From positions 1 through 64,000 of the forward strand of contig CAWHYJ010000019.1 of NCBI GenBank assembly GCA_963833495.1: 64,000 nt of DNA, given 5' to 3'. The stretch's first letter is position 1. The number at the start of each line of letters is the position of its first letter. The translations under genes and the position numbers were made by a program. The stretch is from Fodinibacter sp963833495 (lineage in GTDB: Bacteria; Actinomycetota; Actinomycetes; Actinomycetales; Dermatophilaceae). This document shows positions 25,416-34,340 of this stretch, one piece after another. A model generated the notes under the pieces. The model worked only from the letters and a program-made list of their open reading frames with translations, made no database searches and was not told where the DNA came from.

Positions 25416-26617
25416 GCGCCCACCCGCACGTCCTCGTCGTCAACGCGGGGTCCTCGTCGCTCAAGTACCAGCTGCTCGACGCCACGAGCGGGGTGACCGT
25501 CGCGGTGGGCCTGGTGTCGGAGATCGGCGGGGCGAGCCGGCACCGCCACGAGGCTGGTGGGCAGCGTCACGAGAGCGACCTCGACTGCCCTGACCACGGG
25601 GCCGCGTTCGCGGCCGCCCGCGCCGCCCTCGCGGAGCACGGTCCGGGGGTCGACGACGACGCCCTCGTCGCGGTGGGTCACCGCGTCGTGCACGGCGGTC
25701 GCCGCTTCACCGAGCCGGTCGTGGTCGACGACGAGGTCGTCGCGGCCCTGCGGACCCTCTCGCCGCTCGCCCCGTTGCACAACCCCGCCAACATCGAGGG
25801 GATCGTGCGGGCGCAGGCGGCGTTCCCCGGCATCCCGCACGTCGCGGTGTTCGACACCGGTTTCCACCGCACGCTGCCGCCAGAGGCGTACACGTATGCC
25901 GTGCCGGCAGCGTGGCGCGACGAGCACCACGTACGGCGCTACGGCTTCCACGGCAGCTCCTACGCGTGGGTGTCGCGGCGAACCGCGGCGCTGCTGGGCC
26001 GGCCGCTCGAAGAGGTGCGGATGGTGGTGCTCCACCTCGGCAACGGGGCCAGTGCGTGCGCCGTCGACGGCGGCCGCAGCGTCGACACCTCGATGGGGCT
26101 GTCACCGGCCGAGGGGTTGGTCATGGGCACTCGTTCGGGCGACGTCGACCCGGCGCTCGGCGGCTACCTGGCCAGGGTGCTCGGGCTGTCGGCGCAGGAC
26201 TACGACCGGGCGCTCAACCGGGAGAGCGGGCTGCTGGGTCTGGCGGGGGTCTCCGACTTCCGCTCCCTGGCGGAGCGACGCGAGACGGGTGATGTCGAGG
26301 CGGGGCTCGCCTTCGACGTGACCGTGCACCGCATCCGCAAGTACGTGGGCGCGTATGCCGCGGTGTTGGGCCGCCTCGACGCCATCGCCTTCACCGGTGG
26401 GATCGGTGAGCACAGCCCCGTGCTGCGGGCTGCCGTTGTGGACGGGTTGGGCGTGCTGGGGCTGCGGCTCGATGCTGCGGCCAACGCGGAGGGGCCGGCG
26501 GAGCGTCGGGTGTCCGCGGAGGACAGCTCTGCGCAGGTGTGGGTCGTGCCGACCGACGAGGAGCGCGAGATCGGCCGGGCCGCGCTCATGGTCACCGGTG
26601 TGCCGAACGCGCTCTGA
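25412..26617 (+). CDS. ackA: Acetate kinase
   Basis: This enzyme converts acetyl phosphate and ADP to acetate and ATP. The 401-residue protein shows the ASKHA-fold motifs VLVVNAGSSSLKYQLLD, VGHRVVHGG, VAVFDTGFHRTLPP, YRFHGSSY-like RRYGFHGSSYAWVS, HLGNGASACAV, TRSGDVDPAL and the C-terminal FTGGIGEHSP. The ATG overlaps the pta stop by 4 bp (ATGA), so the pair is translationally coupled. With pta it provides substrate-level phosphorylation, which fits the lysine fermentation genes on both sides. The reverse direction (acetate activation) is also possible. Confidence 0.96.
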   Translation: MSAHPHVLVVNAGSSSLKYQLLDATSGVTVAVGLVSEIGGASRHRHEAGGQRHESDLDCPDHGAAFAAARAALAEHGPGVDDDALVAVGHRVVHGGRRFTEPVVVDDEVVAALRTLSPLAPLHNPANIEGIVRAQAAFPGIPHVAVFDTGFHRTLPPEAYTYAVPAAWRDEHHVRRYGFHGSSYAWVSRRTAALLGRPLEEVRMVVLHLGNGASACAVDGGRSVDTSMGLSPAEGLVMGTRSGDVDPALGGYLARVLGLSAQDYDRALNRESGLLGLAGVSDFRSLAERRETGDVEAGLAFDVTVHRIRKYVGAYAAVLGRLDAIAFTGGIGEHSPVLRAAVVDGLGVLGLRLDAAANAEGPAERRVSAEDSSAQVWVVPTDEEREIGRAALMVTGVPNAL

Positions 26618-26914
26618 GCGCCGGTCGGGAAGGTGGGCTCCGTCGCGAATTCGGTTGTCCACGACTGTGTTGGAGTCTGCGCATCGGCGGCGCGTCTCGG
26701 GACTGTGGTCGGCCTGGGTGGTGCCGCCGCCTCGATCGGCGACCGCGACGGGGTGACGGCGTTGGAGCATGCGGAGCGGCTCGGGTTCCGGGAGGCCCTT
26801 GGCTCTCATGGTCGCTCGGATCTGGTTGTCCACAGGCGGCATTCGGGTTGGTGGCTGTCCACAGGTGGCGGTCACGGCCGGGTGCCTATTGGTGGACATG
26901 CGTACGATTACTGC
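26618..26914 (+). other. Intergenic region with repeated TGTCCACAGG motifs
   Basis: No gene is supported in this 297-bp stretch. It contains TTGTCCACG (26655-26663), TTGTCCACAGG (26826-26836) and CTGTCCACAGG (26855-26865). The middle one matches the actinobacterial DnaA-box core TTGTCCACA. TACGAT at 26903-26908 is a leaderless -10, 6 nt before the DUF222 ATG. The 21-bp stretch at 26857-26877 recurs nearly unchanged upstream of ssb. Confidence 0.5.
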
Positions 26915-28698
26915 ATGGATGAAGGGACGTTGGAGGGGCGGGTCGTGGGCCCGGGTTCGGCGGTGCCGGGCCGCTTTTCGGATGTCGTGAGGCCGCCGCT
27001 TGTCGTGGCGACGCACCCTGTCGCGGGCGGGGAGCCAGCCGCTGGCTCGCTGAGGAGCGGGGGTGAGCCGCCGGTCGGGGTGGTGGACTCGTTTCGGGCG
27101 TGGTTGGCCAGCGTGGATGCCGACGCGCTCAGCGAGCGGGAGCGGGTGGATCTGGTCGCCAGCCTCGAGCGGGTCAAGGGCGCCTCGTCGGCGGTGCAGG
27201 CGCGGGCGACGGATGTGTTGCGGTGTTCGCGGGAGGTGGTGGCGCCGCAGGATGTCGCTCGTTCGGTGGGGTCGGTGGTGGCGTTGGCGCGGCGGGAGTC
27301 GCCCACGTTGGGGGACCGGTTCGTGGGGTTGTCGCGGGCGTTGGTGCACGAGATGCCGCAGCTGATGGCTGCGCTGAGTGCCGGTGAGTGCGGTGAGCGG
27401 GTCGCGGTCGCGGTGGTTGCGGCGACGGCGACGTTGAGCGTGCAGGACCGTGCCGAGGTCGACCGGCGGCTTGGGCCGGTGATCGCCCGGTTGGGGGTGC
27501 GGCAGGCCGGTGCGGCGGCGGCCCGGGTCGCGGCCGAGCTGGATGCTGCGTCGGTGGTGGCGCGGATGGAGGCGGCGGTCAAGAGCCGGCGGGTGAGTGT
27601 GCGGCCGGCGCCGGACGGGATGGCGTACCTGACCGTGCTCGGGCCGCTCAAGGACGTGGTCGGGGCGCATGTCGCGGTGCAGGCCCGCGCGCGCGGTGTG
27701 GTCGGTGGTCAGTGCCCGGAGGAGGGCCCGGCCGGTCGTGGGGTGGGTGCGGTCGCGGCGGATACGGCGTTGCGGTTGTTGTCGGGGCGGGCGGTGGGTC
27801 AGCTGCAGCCGGTGGAGGTGCACCTGGTGATGACCGACCGGGCCCTGCTCGGCACCGGCGACGGCGGCCGGTCACCCTTTGAGCCGGCCCGGATCCCCGG
27901 CCACGGCAGCGTGCCGGCCCCGGTGGCTCGGGCCTGGCTGCGCGAAGGCCTCGAGGACCCACCGCCGCCCGCGACCGCCCTGCGGCCGATGCCTCACCGG
28001 CAACCGGGCCTGAGCCGGCTTCGGCGACCGGCACGGCGCTGCAGCTGCCGCCGGCTGCTCGGGTGTGGGTGCGCCGGTTGTACACGACTCCGGAGGGTCG
28101 GGACCTGGTGGCGATGGACTCGCGGCGTCGGGTGTTCGGGGGGATGCTGCGGCGGATGCTGGTGCTGCGTGATGACGTGTGCACCACTGCGTGGTGCCAG
28201 GCGCCGATCGTGCACGCCGACCACGCCAGGCCGGTGCGCGAGCACAGCGCGACCTCGTTCGTGGAGGGCAACGGCAAGTGCACCCGGTGCAACTACGGCA
28301 AGGAAGCGCCCGGCTGGCGAACCCGCGTGATCCTCACACGGCCCGGCGTCGACGAGCCGCCACCTGAGCGCACCGGCCCCCGCGGTGACGAGGCGCGGGC
28401 GAGGCGGGTGGTGCGGGTGACCACCCCGCTCGGGCACTCCTACGACGCCGAACCACCGCCCCTGCTCGGCTGGGGCAGCCAGAGCTTTCCATCGGCCACC
28501 GCTGGGCGGTCGGGCGGCCCCGCACCTGTCCAGCGGCGCAAGCGGGCGTTGCGGCGCGCGCGGACGCTCAGCAGCTCCCTGACGCCGACACGATCACGGC
28601 CGACACGACGACCACGCCTGACCAGCCACCTCGAACGACAGCTCTGCCGCTACCTGACCCGACGTCGCGATGCAGGAGCGGTCGAGGATCGTCGTTGA
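26915..28698 (+). pseudogene. DUF222/HNH endonuclease-domain gene with a frameshift
   Basis: The locus encodes a typical actinobacterial DUF222 protein (13E12 repeat family) with a C-terminal HNH nuclease domain. The DUF222 part runs from about 27080 to 27960 (SERERVDLVASLERVKGASS, VAPQDVARSVGSVVALARRE, RRLGPVIARLGVRQAGAAAA). The HNH part lies downstream in another frame (VRRLYTTPEGRDLVAMD, CTTAWCQAPIVHADH, GKCTRCNYGKEAPGW). The frame changes by one base in the proline-rich linker, between about 27955 and 27985. The ATG at 26915 has TACGAT 6 nt upstream. Such genes occur in many copies and their function is unknown. The shift may be real or a homopolymer-type sequencing error. Confidence 0.75.
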
Positions 28699-28714
28699 CG
28701 TGCTGGTCGAGTAG

Positions 28715-29110
28715 TCAGCTGACCGGGACGGTCGTGACGACCGGCATCTCGACGAAGTGATCGACTCCGGCGAGCCGCAGCACCACCCGGGCCGGCGCCG
28801 GCATCCTCGCAAGACCTGTGTGGGTCGCCAGGTCCACCGGCTTTCCCAGCGTGAGAATCTCCCGACCCAAGCGCACTCGGCACCCACCGGCGGCCCGTAC
28901 GTTCCGAAGCCAGTCAACCTTCGGGCCGTACGTGAGCGCGAAGGTGACGGTGGCGCCGGAGCGAAAGGCGTTGAGCGGCACGTGGTAGACGCGACCTGAG
29001 CGTCGGCCGACGTGCTCCAGCTCGACGAACGGGCCGTGCCCGGCAAGGTGCACGAGCACCTTGTTGGTCGCGACCTTGTTGAACTTCCCGACGGCACGAG
29101 GGATAGCCAT
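28715..29110 (-). CDS. Nitroreductase/quinone reductase family protein (DUF385, DDN-like)
   Basis: This 131-residue small beta-barrel protein belongs to the deazaflavin-dependent nitroreductase-like group. Visible features are NKVLVHLAGHGPFVELEHVG, the GRRSGRVYHVPLNAF motif, FALTYGPKVDWLRNVRAAGG and a C-terminal VVLRLAGVDHFVEMPVV. Relatives use F420 or FMN, and the cofactor cannot be decided here. The ATG at 29110 has TACGGT 6 nt upstream, indicating leaderless transcription. It lies divergent from the amidohydrolase with 74 bp between them. Confidence 0.8.
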   Translation of the reverse strand: MAIPRAVGKFNKVATNKVLVHLAGHGPFVELEHVGRRSGRVYHVPLNAFRSGATVTFALTYGPKVDWLRNVRAAGGCRVRLGREILTLGKPVDLATHTGLARMPAPARVVLRLAGVDHFVEMPVVTTVPVS

Positions 29111-29184
29111 CTGATCACCGTAGGTTCGTCGCGGGTCCGACGCCCGGCGAGTGGCCGACCTGGTCGCGCTCCTAGAGTGACGCC

Positions 29185-30732
29185 ATGGCGACGACGCTCT
29201 ACCGACACGGGCGGGTCCGAACCCCGGACCGACCAGACGCGACCGCCCTGGTGGTCGTCGACGGCCGGGTCGGGTGGGTCGGTGACGACGAGGGCGCCCA
29301 GGGCCATGCCGAGGTCGTCGACGCCGTCGTCGACCTCGACGGCGCACTGTTGCTGCCGGCATTCGTCGACGCGCACGCACACCTCTCGCACACCGGGATG
29401 GGCTTGCGCGGGGTCGACCTCGCCGGCACCACCTCGGTGACCCAGGCGCTGCGGGCCGTCGAGGACGCCGTGCGCCGCCGCGGCGGGCGCCCCACCTTCG
29501 TGCTCAACTGGCAGGAGCACGACTGGGCCGAGGACCGCGCGATGACGGCGGCCGAGCTCGACCGGGCCAGCTTCGGCGGAGTCGTCTACGCCTCACGCAT
29601 CGACGGTCACTCGGCCGTGGTGTCCAGCGCCCTGGCCATGATCTCCGGCGCCCAGCGACTCGACGGCTGGCAGGGGGACGGGTTCGTCACCCGTGATGCG
29701 AAGAATGCCGCCCGAGCCGCCTTCGACGCGGCACGCAGCGCCGACCAGCGGCGCGAGGACATCGAGGACGCGCTACGGACGGCAGCAGCCCAGGGCATCG
29801 CCGTCGTGCACGAGTGCGGCGGACCGCTGCTCACCTCCGCCGGCGACTTCGCCGACGTCCTCGAGCTCGGCCGGCTCCCGCACCTCCCACGCACCGTCGG
29901 CTACTGGGCCGAGGCGGTCACCGACCCCGAGCAGGCCACCGCACTGCTCGCCCTGCACGGCGCGGCCGGCCTCGGCGGTGACCTCAACATCGACGGCTCG
30001 ATCGGCTCGCGCACCGCCCACCTGCGCACCGGCTACACCGACGACCCCGGCTGTGTCGGCACCACCTACCGGTCCAGCGCCGACGTGTGCGACCACGTCG
30101 CGGCCTGCGCGGTCGCCGGCATCCAGAGCGGGTTCCACGTCATCGGCGACGCCGGCATGGACACCGTGCTCGACGGCTACGAGGCCGCCGCGCGGCTCGT
30201 CGGTGTCGACCTGGTGCGGGCCAGCCGACCGAGGCTAGAGCACGCCGAAATGGTCGACGCCGACGGCATCACCCGGATGGCGCGCCTGGGCCTCGTCGCG
30301 AGCGTCCAGCCGGCATTCGACGCGATGTGGGGTGGCGCCGCGGGCATGTACGAGGCGCGCCTGGGCGAGGCCCGGGTGCCCGGCACGAACCCGTTCGCCG
30401 GCATGGTCCGGGCGGGAGTGCGCCTGGCTCTCGGATCGGACTCACCGGTCACACCGTTCGACCCGTGGGCTGCCGTGCGCGCGGCCGTCGAGCATCACGA
30501 CCCGGACCAGCGGCTCGACGTCGAGACCGCCTTCACGGCGCACACCTCCGGTGGGTACGACGCGGCCCGCGAGGACGGGGGAGGGGTGCTGCGGGTCGGC
30601 GGTCCGGCCACCTTCGCCGCCTGGCACGCACCAGCCACCGACGAGCACGGCCTGCCCGAAGTGCGCGCCGGCGAGGACCTGCCCACGTGCCGGTTCACCG
30701 TCCGTGACGGCGTGGTGCTGGCTGCCGGGTGA
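29185..30732 (+). CDS. YtcJ-like amidohydrolase
   Basis: This 515-residue metal-dependent hydrolase belongs to the amidohydrolase 3 (YtcJ) family. Metal-binding and structural motifs include FVDAHAHLSHTGMGLRGVDL, VVHECGGPLL, GFHVIGDAGMDTVLDGYE, RPRLEHAEMVDADGI, the LVASVQPAFDAMWG loop and LALGSDSPVTPFDPWAAV. Substrates of the family are amides, imides or urea-like compounds and cannot be predicted here. TAGAGT lies 6 nt before the ATG. The gene stands alone, with a convergent neighbour 12 bp downstream. Confidence 0.88.
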   Translation: MATTLYRHGRVRTPDRPDATALVVVDGRVGWVGDDEGAQGHAEVVDAVVDLDGALLLPAFVDAHAHLSHTGMGLRGVDLAGTTSVTQALRAVEDAVRRRGGRPTFVLNWQEHDWAEDRAMTAAELDRASFGGVVYASRIDGHSAVVSSALAMISGAQRLDGWQGDGFVTRDAKNAARAAFDAARSADQRREDIEDALRTAAAQGIAVVHECGGPLLTSAGDFADVLELGRLPHLPRTVGYWAEAVTDPEQATALLALHGAAGLGGDLNIDGSIGSRTAHLRTGYTDDPGCVGTTYRSSADVCDHVAACAVAGIQSGFHVIGDAGMDTVLDGYEAAARLVGVDLVRASRPRLEHAEMVDADGITRMARLGLVASVQPAFDAMWGGAAGMYEARLGEARVPGTNPFAGMVRAGVRLALGSDSPVTPFDPWAAVRAAVEHHDPDQRLDVETAFTAHTSGGYDAAREDGGGVLRVGGPATFAAWHAPATDEHGLPEVRAGEDLPTCRFTVRDGVVLAAG

Positions 30733-30744
30733 GCCGGCCCCGGG

Positions 30745-31344
30745 TCAGGGCGCGTCCGGCATCCCGGGCGCATCCGGCACCCCCACACCGAACACCGACA
30801 TCAGCTGCGCCAGCATGGAGTAGTACCCGACCAGCACAACGAGCTCGAGGAGCTGCTGCTCGCCCAGCACCCCGACGGCCGCGGCGTAGTCGTCGTCATC
30901 CAGCGGCCGGTGCTCGGCCAGCCGGCGGGTGACCAGGCAGGTCATCGCCTCCACGGGGTCCACGCCCACGGCATGCGCGAACGCCCCCGAGCGGATGCCG
31001 TCCAGATCGGCCCGGCTCAGGCCGACCATCGCGCCGAACCGCTCGTGCGCGTACTGCTCGTACTCGCTCCGGGTCACCGCCGCGACCGTGAGGATCGCGA
31101 CCTCGCGGGCCCGGTCCGTGAACGAGGTGGCGAACCGCACGGCCGCCCCGAGCTCCTGGAGCGGTCCACCGAGGTGCGGCGCCTGGAGCATGAGGCCGAA
31201 CGGTCCCACCAGCGACCCGTCGGGCGCCGCGAGGTCGAACGCCTGCGGCCCTGCACCGCGCCGCCCGCCGACGATGGCGGCATGCAGCGCCTGCCGGCGC
31301 GGGTCCGCGAACGGCGGGTGCAGGCGGGAGAGTCGTTCGGTCAT
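30745..31344 (-). CDS. Carboxymuconolactone decarboxylase family protein
   Basis: This 199-residue all-helical AhpD-like protein contains GPFGLMLQAPHLGGPLQELG, SFTDRAREVAILTVAAVTRS and an AVGVLGEQQLLELVVLVGYY segment. The usual redox motif E-x-x-C-x-x-H is altered. The sequence SEYEQYAHERFG keeps the Glu and His but has no cysteine, which argues against peroxidase-coupled disulfide reductase activity and for a gamma-CMD-like role. The ATG at 31344 was chosen because the domain begins soon after. No clear ribosome binding site was seen. Confidence 0.8.
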   Translation of the reverse strand: MTERLSRLHPPFADPRRQALHAAIVGGRRGAGPQAFDLAAPDGSLVGPFGLMLQAPHLGGPLQELGAAVRFATSFTDRAREVAILTVAAVTRSEYEQYAHERFGAMVGLSRADLDGIRSGAFAHAVGVDPVEAMTCLVTRRLAEHRPLDDDDYAAAVGVLGEQQLLELVVLVGYYSMLAQLMSVFGVGVPDAPGMPDAP

Positions 31345-31422
31345 GAGCCCACCATGCCCCACGGCCGAGGCCGACCTCTGGTGCTACGCACGATCAGCAG
31401 GAGCCTCGTAACGGCACGAGAC

Positions 31423-31484
31423 CGACAGATCCTGTCGCGCGGGACCGGTAGGGCCGTAAATACTCCCGCGAAGGTTGCTAGATT
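31423..31484 (+). promoter_or_regulatory. kamDE-kal promoter and possible operators
   Basis: TAGATT (31479-31484) lies 6 nt before the kamD GTG, a leaderless -10. CCGTAAATACT (31454-31464), nearly identical to a site in front of kdd, overlaps the expected -35. Further up is the inverted repeat CGACAG-ATC-CTGTCG (31423-31437). Both could bind a regulator of the lysine genes. Confidence 0.55.
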
Positions 31485-31490
31485 GGCGTC

Positions 31491-33098
31491 GTGTCTTCAC
31501 GCGCGCGCCCTCTTCTCGATCTCGACCCAGCGACGGTCCGCCGCGCCCGGACGCTGGCCCGACGGGCCGGCAAGCCGGTCGTCGACCTCGCCCGCAGCCA
31601 CACGACGGTGTCGGTGGAGCGGGCCACCCTGCGGCTGGCCGGACTGTCCGGCGCCGACCACGAGAACATCCCCTGGGTCAACCACCTCGTCGACGCCGTC
31701 CGCGACGGGGTCGGCCTCGAGCACGGCGTGACGACCCCGGTCTGGGACGCCCTGCGCCGCGGCGAGGCCCCTGACCTGCTGACCCTGGCGCAGAAGTCGG
31801 CCAGCGGCGCCGTCACCTTCCACCTGCCCGAGGGCAAGGACGCCATCGCGAGCCGCAAGGCCGCCCGCACGGCGGTCGCCCGCGGCATCCGCGAGATCGA
31901 CCGGCAGCGCGCCACCCGCGACCGGATGGTGCGTCGCTTCGGCGACCCGAAGCAGAAGCCGTGGATCTACCTGATCGTCGCCACCGGCGACATCTACGAG
32001 GACATCCCGCAGGCCCAGCAGGCCGCCCGCGAGGGCGCCGACGTCATCGCCGTGATCCGCTCCACGGGCCAGAGCCTGCTCGACTTCGTGCCCGAGGGCG
32101 CCACCCGCGAGGGCTACGCCGGCACCTACGCCACCCAGGAGAACTTCCGCCTGATGCGCGCCGCGCTCGACGAGTCGAGCAAGGAGCTCGGCCGCTACGT
32201 CCGCCTCACCAACTACGCCAGCGGCCTGTGCATGCCCGAGATCGCCGCGCTGGCCGGCCTCGAGCGCCTCGACATGATGCTGAACGACTCGATGTACGGC
32301 ATCCTCTTCCGCGACATCAACCCGGTGCGCACCTTCGTCGACCAGCGCTTCAGCCGTCAGGTGCACGCCCGCGCCGGCATCATCATCAACACCGGCGAGG
32401 ACAACTACCTCACCACCGCGGATGCCGTCGAGGCCGCGCACACCGTCACCGTGAGCCAGCTGCTCAACGAGTACTTCGCCAAGGAGGCAGGTCTCGAGGA
32501 CTGGCAGCTGGGCCTCGGTCACGCCTTCGAGATCACCCCCGAGATCCCCGACAGCTTTCGCCTCGAGCTCGCCCACGCCCTGCTCGCCCGCCAGCTGTTC
32601 CCCGACGCCCCGCTGAAGTGGATGCCGCCCACCAAGCACATGACCGGCGACGTCTTCCGCGGCTACCTGCTCGACGGCTTCTTCAACCTCGTCGGCGCCA
32701 TGACCGGCCAGGGCATCCTGCTCGTCGGCATGATGACCGAGGCCGTGGTCACCCCGTGGCTGTCCGACCGCGACCTGGCCCTGCAGAACGTCCGCTACGT
32801 GCTCAACGCGGCGGGCGGGCTCACCGAGGACTTCCACCCGCCGCACGACGGGCTGATCCAGACCCGCGCCCGGCAGGTGCTGGCCGAGGCGGTCGACCTG
32901 CTCGACACCATCGTCAGCGACACCACCACCCGCGGCACGGCCCACCCGCAGCCGCTGCTGGCGGCCATCGCCGATGGCACCTTCGGCTCGATGAAGCGCC
33001 CGCCCACCAAGGGCAAGGGGCTCGACGGCGTCGCGGTCAAGGCCGACGGCTATGACAACCCCGCGACCACCCTGCTCGAGGAAGGGGCGACCCGATGA
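31491..33098 (+). CDS. kamD: Lysine 5,6-aminomutase alpha subunit
   Basis: This is the larger subunit of the adenosylcobalamin- and PLP-dependent aminomutase that converts beta-lysine to 3,5-diaminohexanoate. The 535-residue protein matches the family along its whole length: LARSHTTVSVERATLRLAG at the N-terminus, PWIYLIVATGDIYEDIPQA, DVIAVIRSTGQSLLDFVPEG, LTNYASGLCMPEIAA, NDSMYGILFRDIN, KWMPPTKHMTGDVFRG and LLVGMMTEAVVTPWLSDRD. GTG at 31491 follows a TAGATT element by 6 nt. The end overlaps kamE by 4 bp. The family is specific, so confidence is high. Confidence 0.95.
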   Translation: MSSRARPLLDLDPATVRRARTLARRAGKPVVDLARSHTTVSVERATLRLAGLSGADHENIPWVNHLVDAVRDGVGLEHGVTTPVWDALRRGEAPDLLTLAQKSASGAVTFHLPEGKDAIASRKAARTAVARGIREIDRQRATRDRMVRRFGDPKQKPWIYLIVATGDIYEDIPQAQQAAREGADVIAVIRSTGQSLLDFVPEGATREGYAGTYATQENFRLMRAALDESSKELGRYVRLTNYASGLCMPEIAALAGLERLDMMLNDSMYGILFRDINPVRTFVDQRFSRQVHARAGIIINTGEDNYLTTADAVEAAHTVTVSQLLNEYFAKEAGLEDWQLGLGHAFEITPEIPDSFRLELAHALLARQLFPDAPLKWMPPTKHMTGDVFRGYLLDGFFNLVGAMTGQGILLVGMMTEAVVTPWLSDRDLALQNVRYVLNAAGGLTEDFHPPHDGLIQTRARQVLAEAVDLLDTIVSDTTTRGTAHPQPLLAAIADGTFGSMKRPPTKGKGLDGVAVKADGYDNPATTLLEEGATR

Positions 33099-33937
33099 CC
33101 CGCCGCCGCGACGCCCACGACGCGCAGCGCCGCATGGAGCCCGCCGTCGAGGGCGACCTCAGCCTGACCGAGCCCGGCCCGATCGTGCGGCCTTACGGCG
33201 ACACGACCGGCGACGGCATGGTGCAGGTCTCGTTCACCCTCCCGCTGCCGCACGACAAGCGCGCCGAGGGTGCCGCCCTGCAGCTGGCCGCGAAGATGGG
33301 CATGGAGCCGGCGCTGCTCGTCCACGCGAAGGCGATGGGCCCGCACTTCACCTTCTTCGTCGTCTACGGCTCGGTCACCCACCTCGTCGACGTGCGCGAG
33401 GTCGAGGTGCACGAGCGCGAGTTCCCGCTGTTGACCTCCAAGGAGATCAACACCGAGATCAAGAAGCGCCTGCGCCGCAAGCTCGTCGTCGTCGGCGCCT
33501 GCATCGGCACCGACGCGCACACCGTAGGCATCGACGCCATCCTCAACATCAAGGGGTTCGCCGGCGAGAAGGGGCTGGAGTACTACCGCGAGATGACGGT
33601 GGTCAACCTCGGCGCCCAGGTGCTCGTGCCCGACCTGGTCAACACCGCCCGCGAGGTGCGCGCGGATGCCGTGCTGGTCTCGCAGGTCGTCACCCAGAAG
33701 GACGCGCACATCCACAACACCGAGGCCATGTCGGCCGCCTTCCGCGAGGCGTTCCCGGCCGGGTCGGTGCCGCTGCTCGTCGTGGGCGGCCCGCGCTTCG
33801 AGGAGGGCTCAGCCTCCTCGCTCGGCGTCGACCGCGTGTTCGGCCGGGGCACCACTCCCGGCGAGGTGGCGTCCTACCTGGTGCACCAGCTCGTCTCCTC
33901 CCGCACCCACCCCGACCCCCGAGGAGCCCAGCGATGA
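33095..33937 (+). CDS. kamE: Lysine 5,6-aminomutase beta subunit (cobalamin and PLP binding)
   Basis: This 280-residue subunit carries both cofactors. The base-off cobalamin motif DxHxxG is present as D140-A-H142-T-V-G145. The PLP Schiff-base lysine is expected 11 residues after that histidine, and K153 in LNIKGFAGEKG is exactly there. Other conserved parts are GMEPALLVHAKAMGPHFTFF and DAVLVSQVVTQKDAHIHN, with VDRVFGRGTTPGEVA at the C-terminus. ATGA overlaps with kamD upstream and kal downstream show one operon. The host must make or import vitamin B12. Confidence 0.95.
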   Translation: MTRRRDAHDAQRRMEPAVEGDLSLTEPGPIVRPYGDTTGDGMVQVSFTLPLPHDKRAEGAALQLAAKMGMEPALLVHAKAMGPHFTFFVVYGSVTHLVDVREVEVHEREFPLLTSKEINTEIKKRLRRKLVVVGACIGTDAHTVGIDAILNIKGFAGEKGLEYYREMTVVNLGAQVLVPDLVNTAREVRADAVLVSQVVTQKDAHIHNTEAMSAAFREAFPAGSVPLLVVGGPRFEEGSASSLGVDRVFGRGTTPGEVASYLVHQLVSSRTHPDPRGAQR

Positions 33938-34326
33938 CCCGTGCAGAGGTCGGTGCCACCGTCGTCCACCGGCGCTACGTGCCCTACAGCCACGCGCACT
34001 ACGCCGGCAACCTCGTCGACGGCGCGTACTCGCTGGCGGCGTTCGGTGATGTCGCCACCGAGATGTGCATCCGCACCGACGGTGACGAGGGGCTGTTCGC
34101 CTCCTACTCCTCGGTGCAGTTCCTCGCGCCCGTCCGGGCGGGTGACGTGATCGAGATCGAGGCCCGGCTCGTGCGGGTCGGAACCCGTTCCCGCGAGATG
34201 GAGTTCGAGGTGCGGGTTGTCGGCCGCGGAGCTCCCGAGCGAGGCGCATCCTCGGCCGACGTGCTCGACCCGCCCGTGGTGGCCACCACCGCGCGCGGGG
34301 TCGTGGTGGTGCCTCCAGCCGGGTGA
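33934..34326 (+). CDS. kal: 3-aminobutyryl-CoA ammonia-lyase (hotdog fold)
   Basis: This 130-residue hotdog-fold enzyme removes ammonia from L-3-aminobutyryl-CoA to give crotonyl-CoA, the last dedicated step of lysine fermentation. The family signature is well preserved: YVPYSHAHYAGNLVDGAYSL, FGDVATEMCIRTDGDEGLFA and YSSVQFLAPVRAGDVIEIEA. The ATG at 33934 overlaps the kamE stop, with GAGGAG 9 nt upstream. Its presence next to kamDE rules out a general thioesterase role. The preceding enzyme in the pathway (Kce) is not in the window. Confidence 0.9.
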   Translation: MTRAEVGATVVHRRYVPYSHAHYAGNLVDGAYSLAAFGDVATEMCIRTDGDEGLFASYSSVQFLAPVRAGDVIEIEARLVRVGTRSREMEFEVRVVGRGAPERGASSADVLDPPVVATTARGVVVVPPAG

Positions 34327-34340
34327 CCTACCGTTGGCGG

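Noticed and set aside
26826..26865. Possible CRISPR or replication origin from repeated TCCACAGG
   Set aside because: Only two or three short copies occur, with irregular spacing and no spacers of uniform length. No dnaA, dnaN or cas gene is present.
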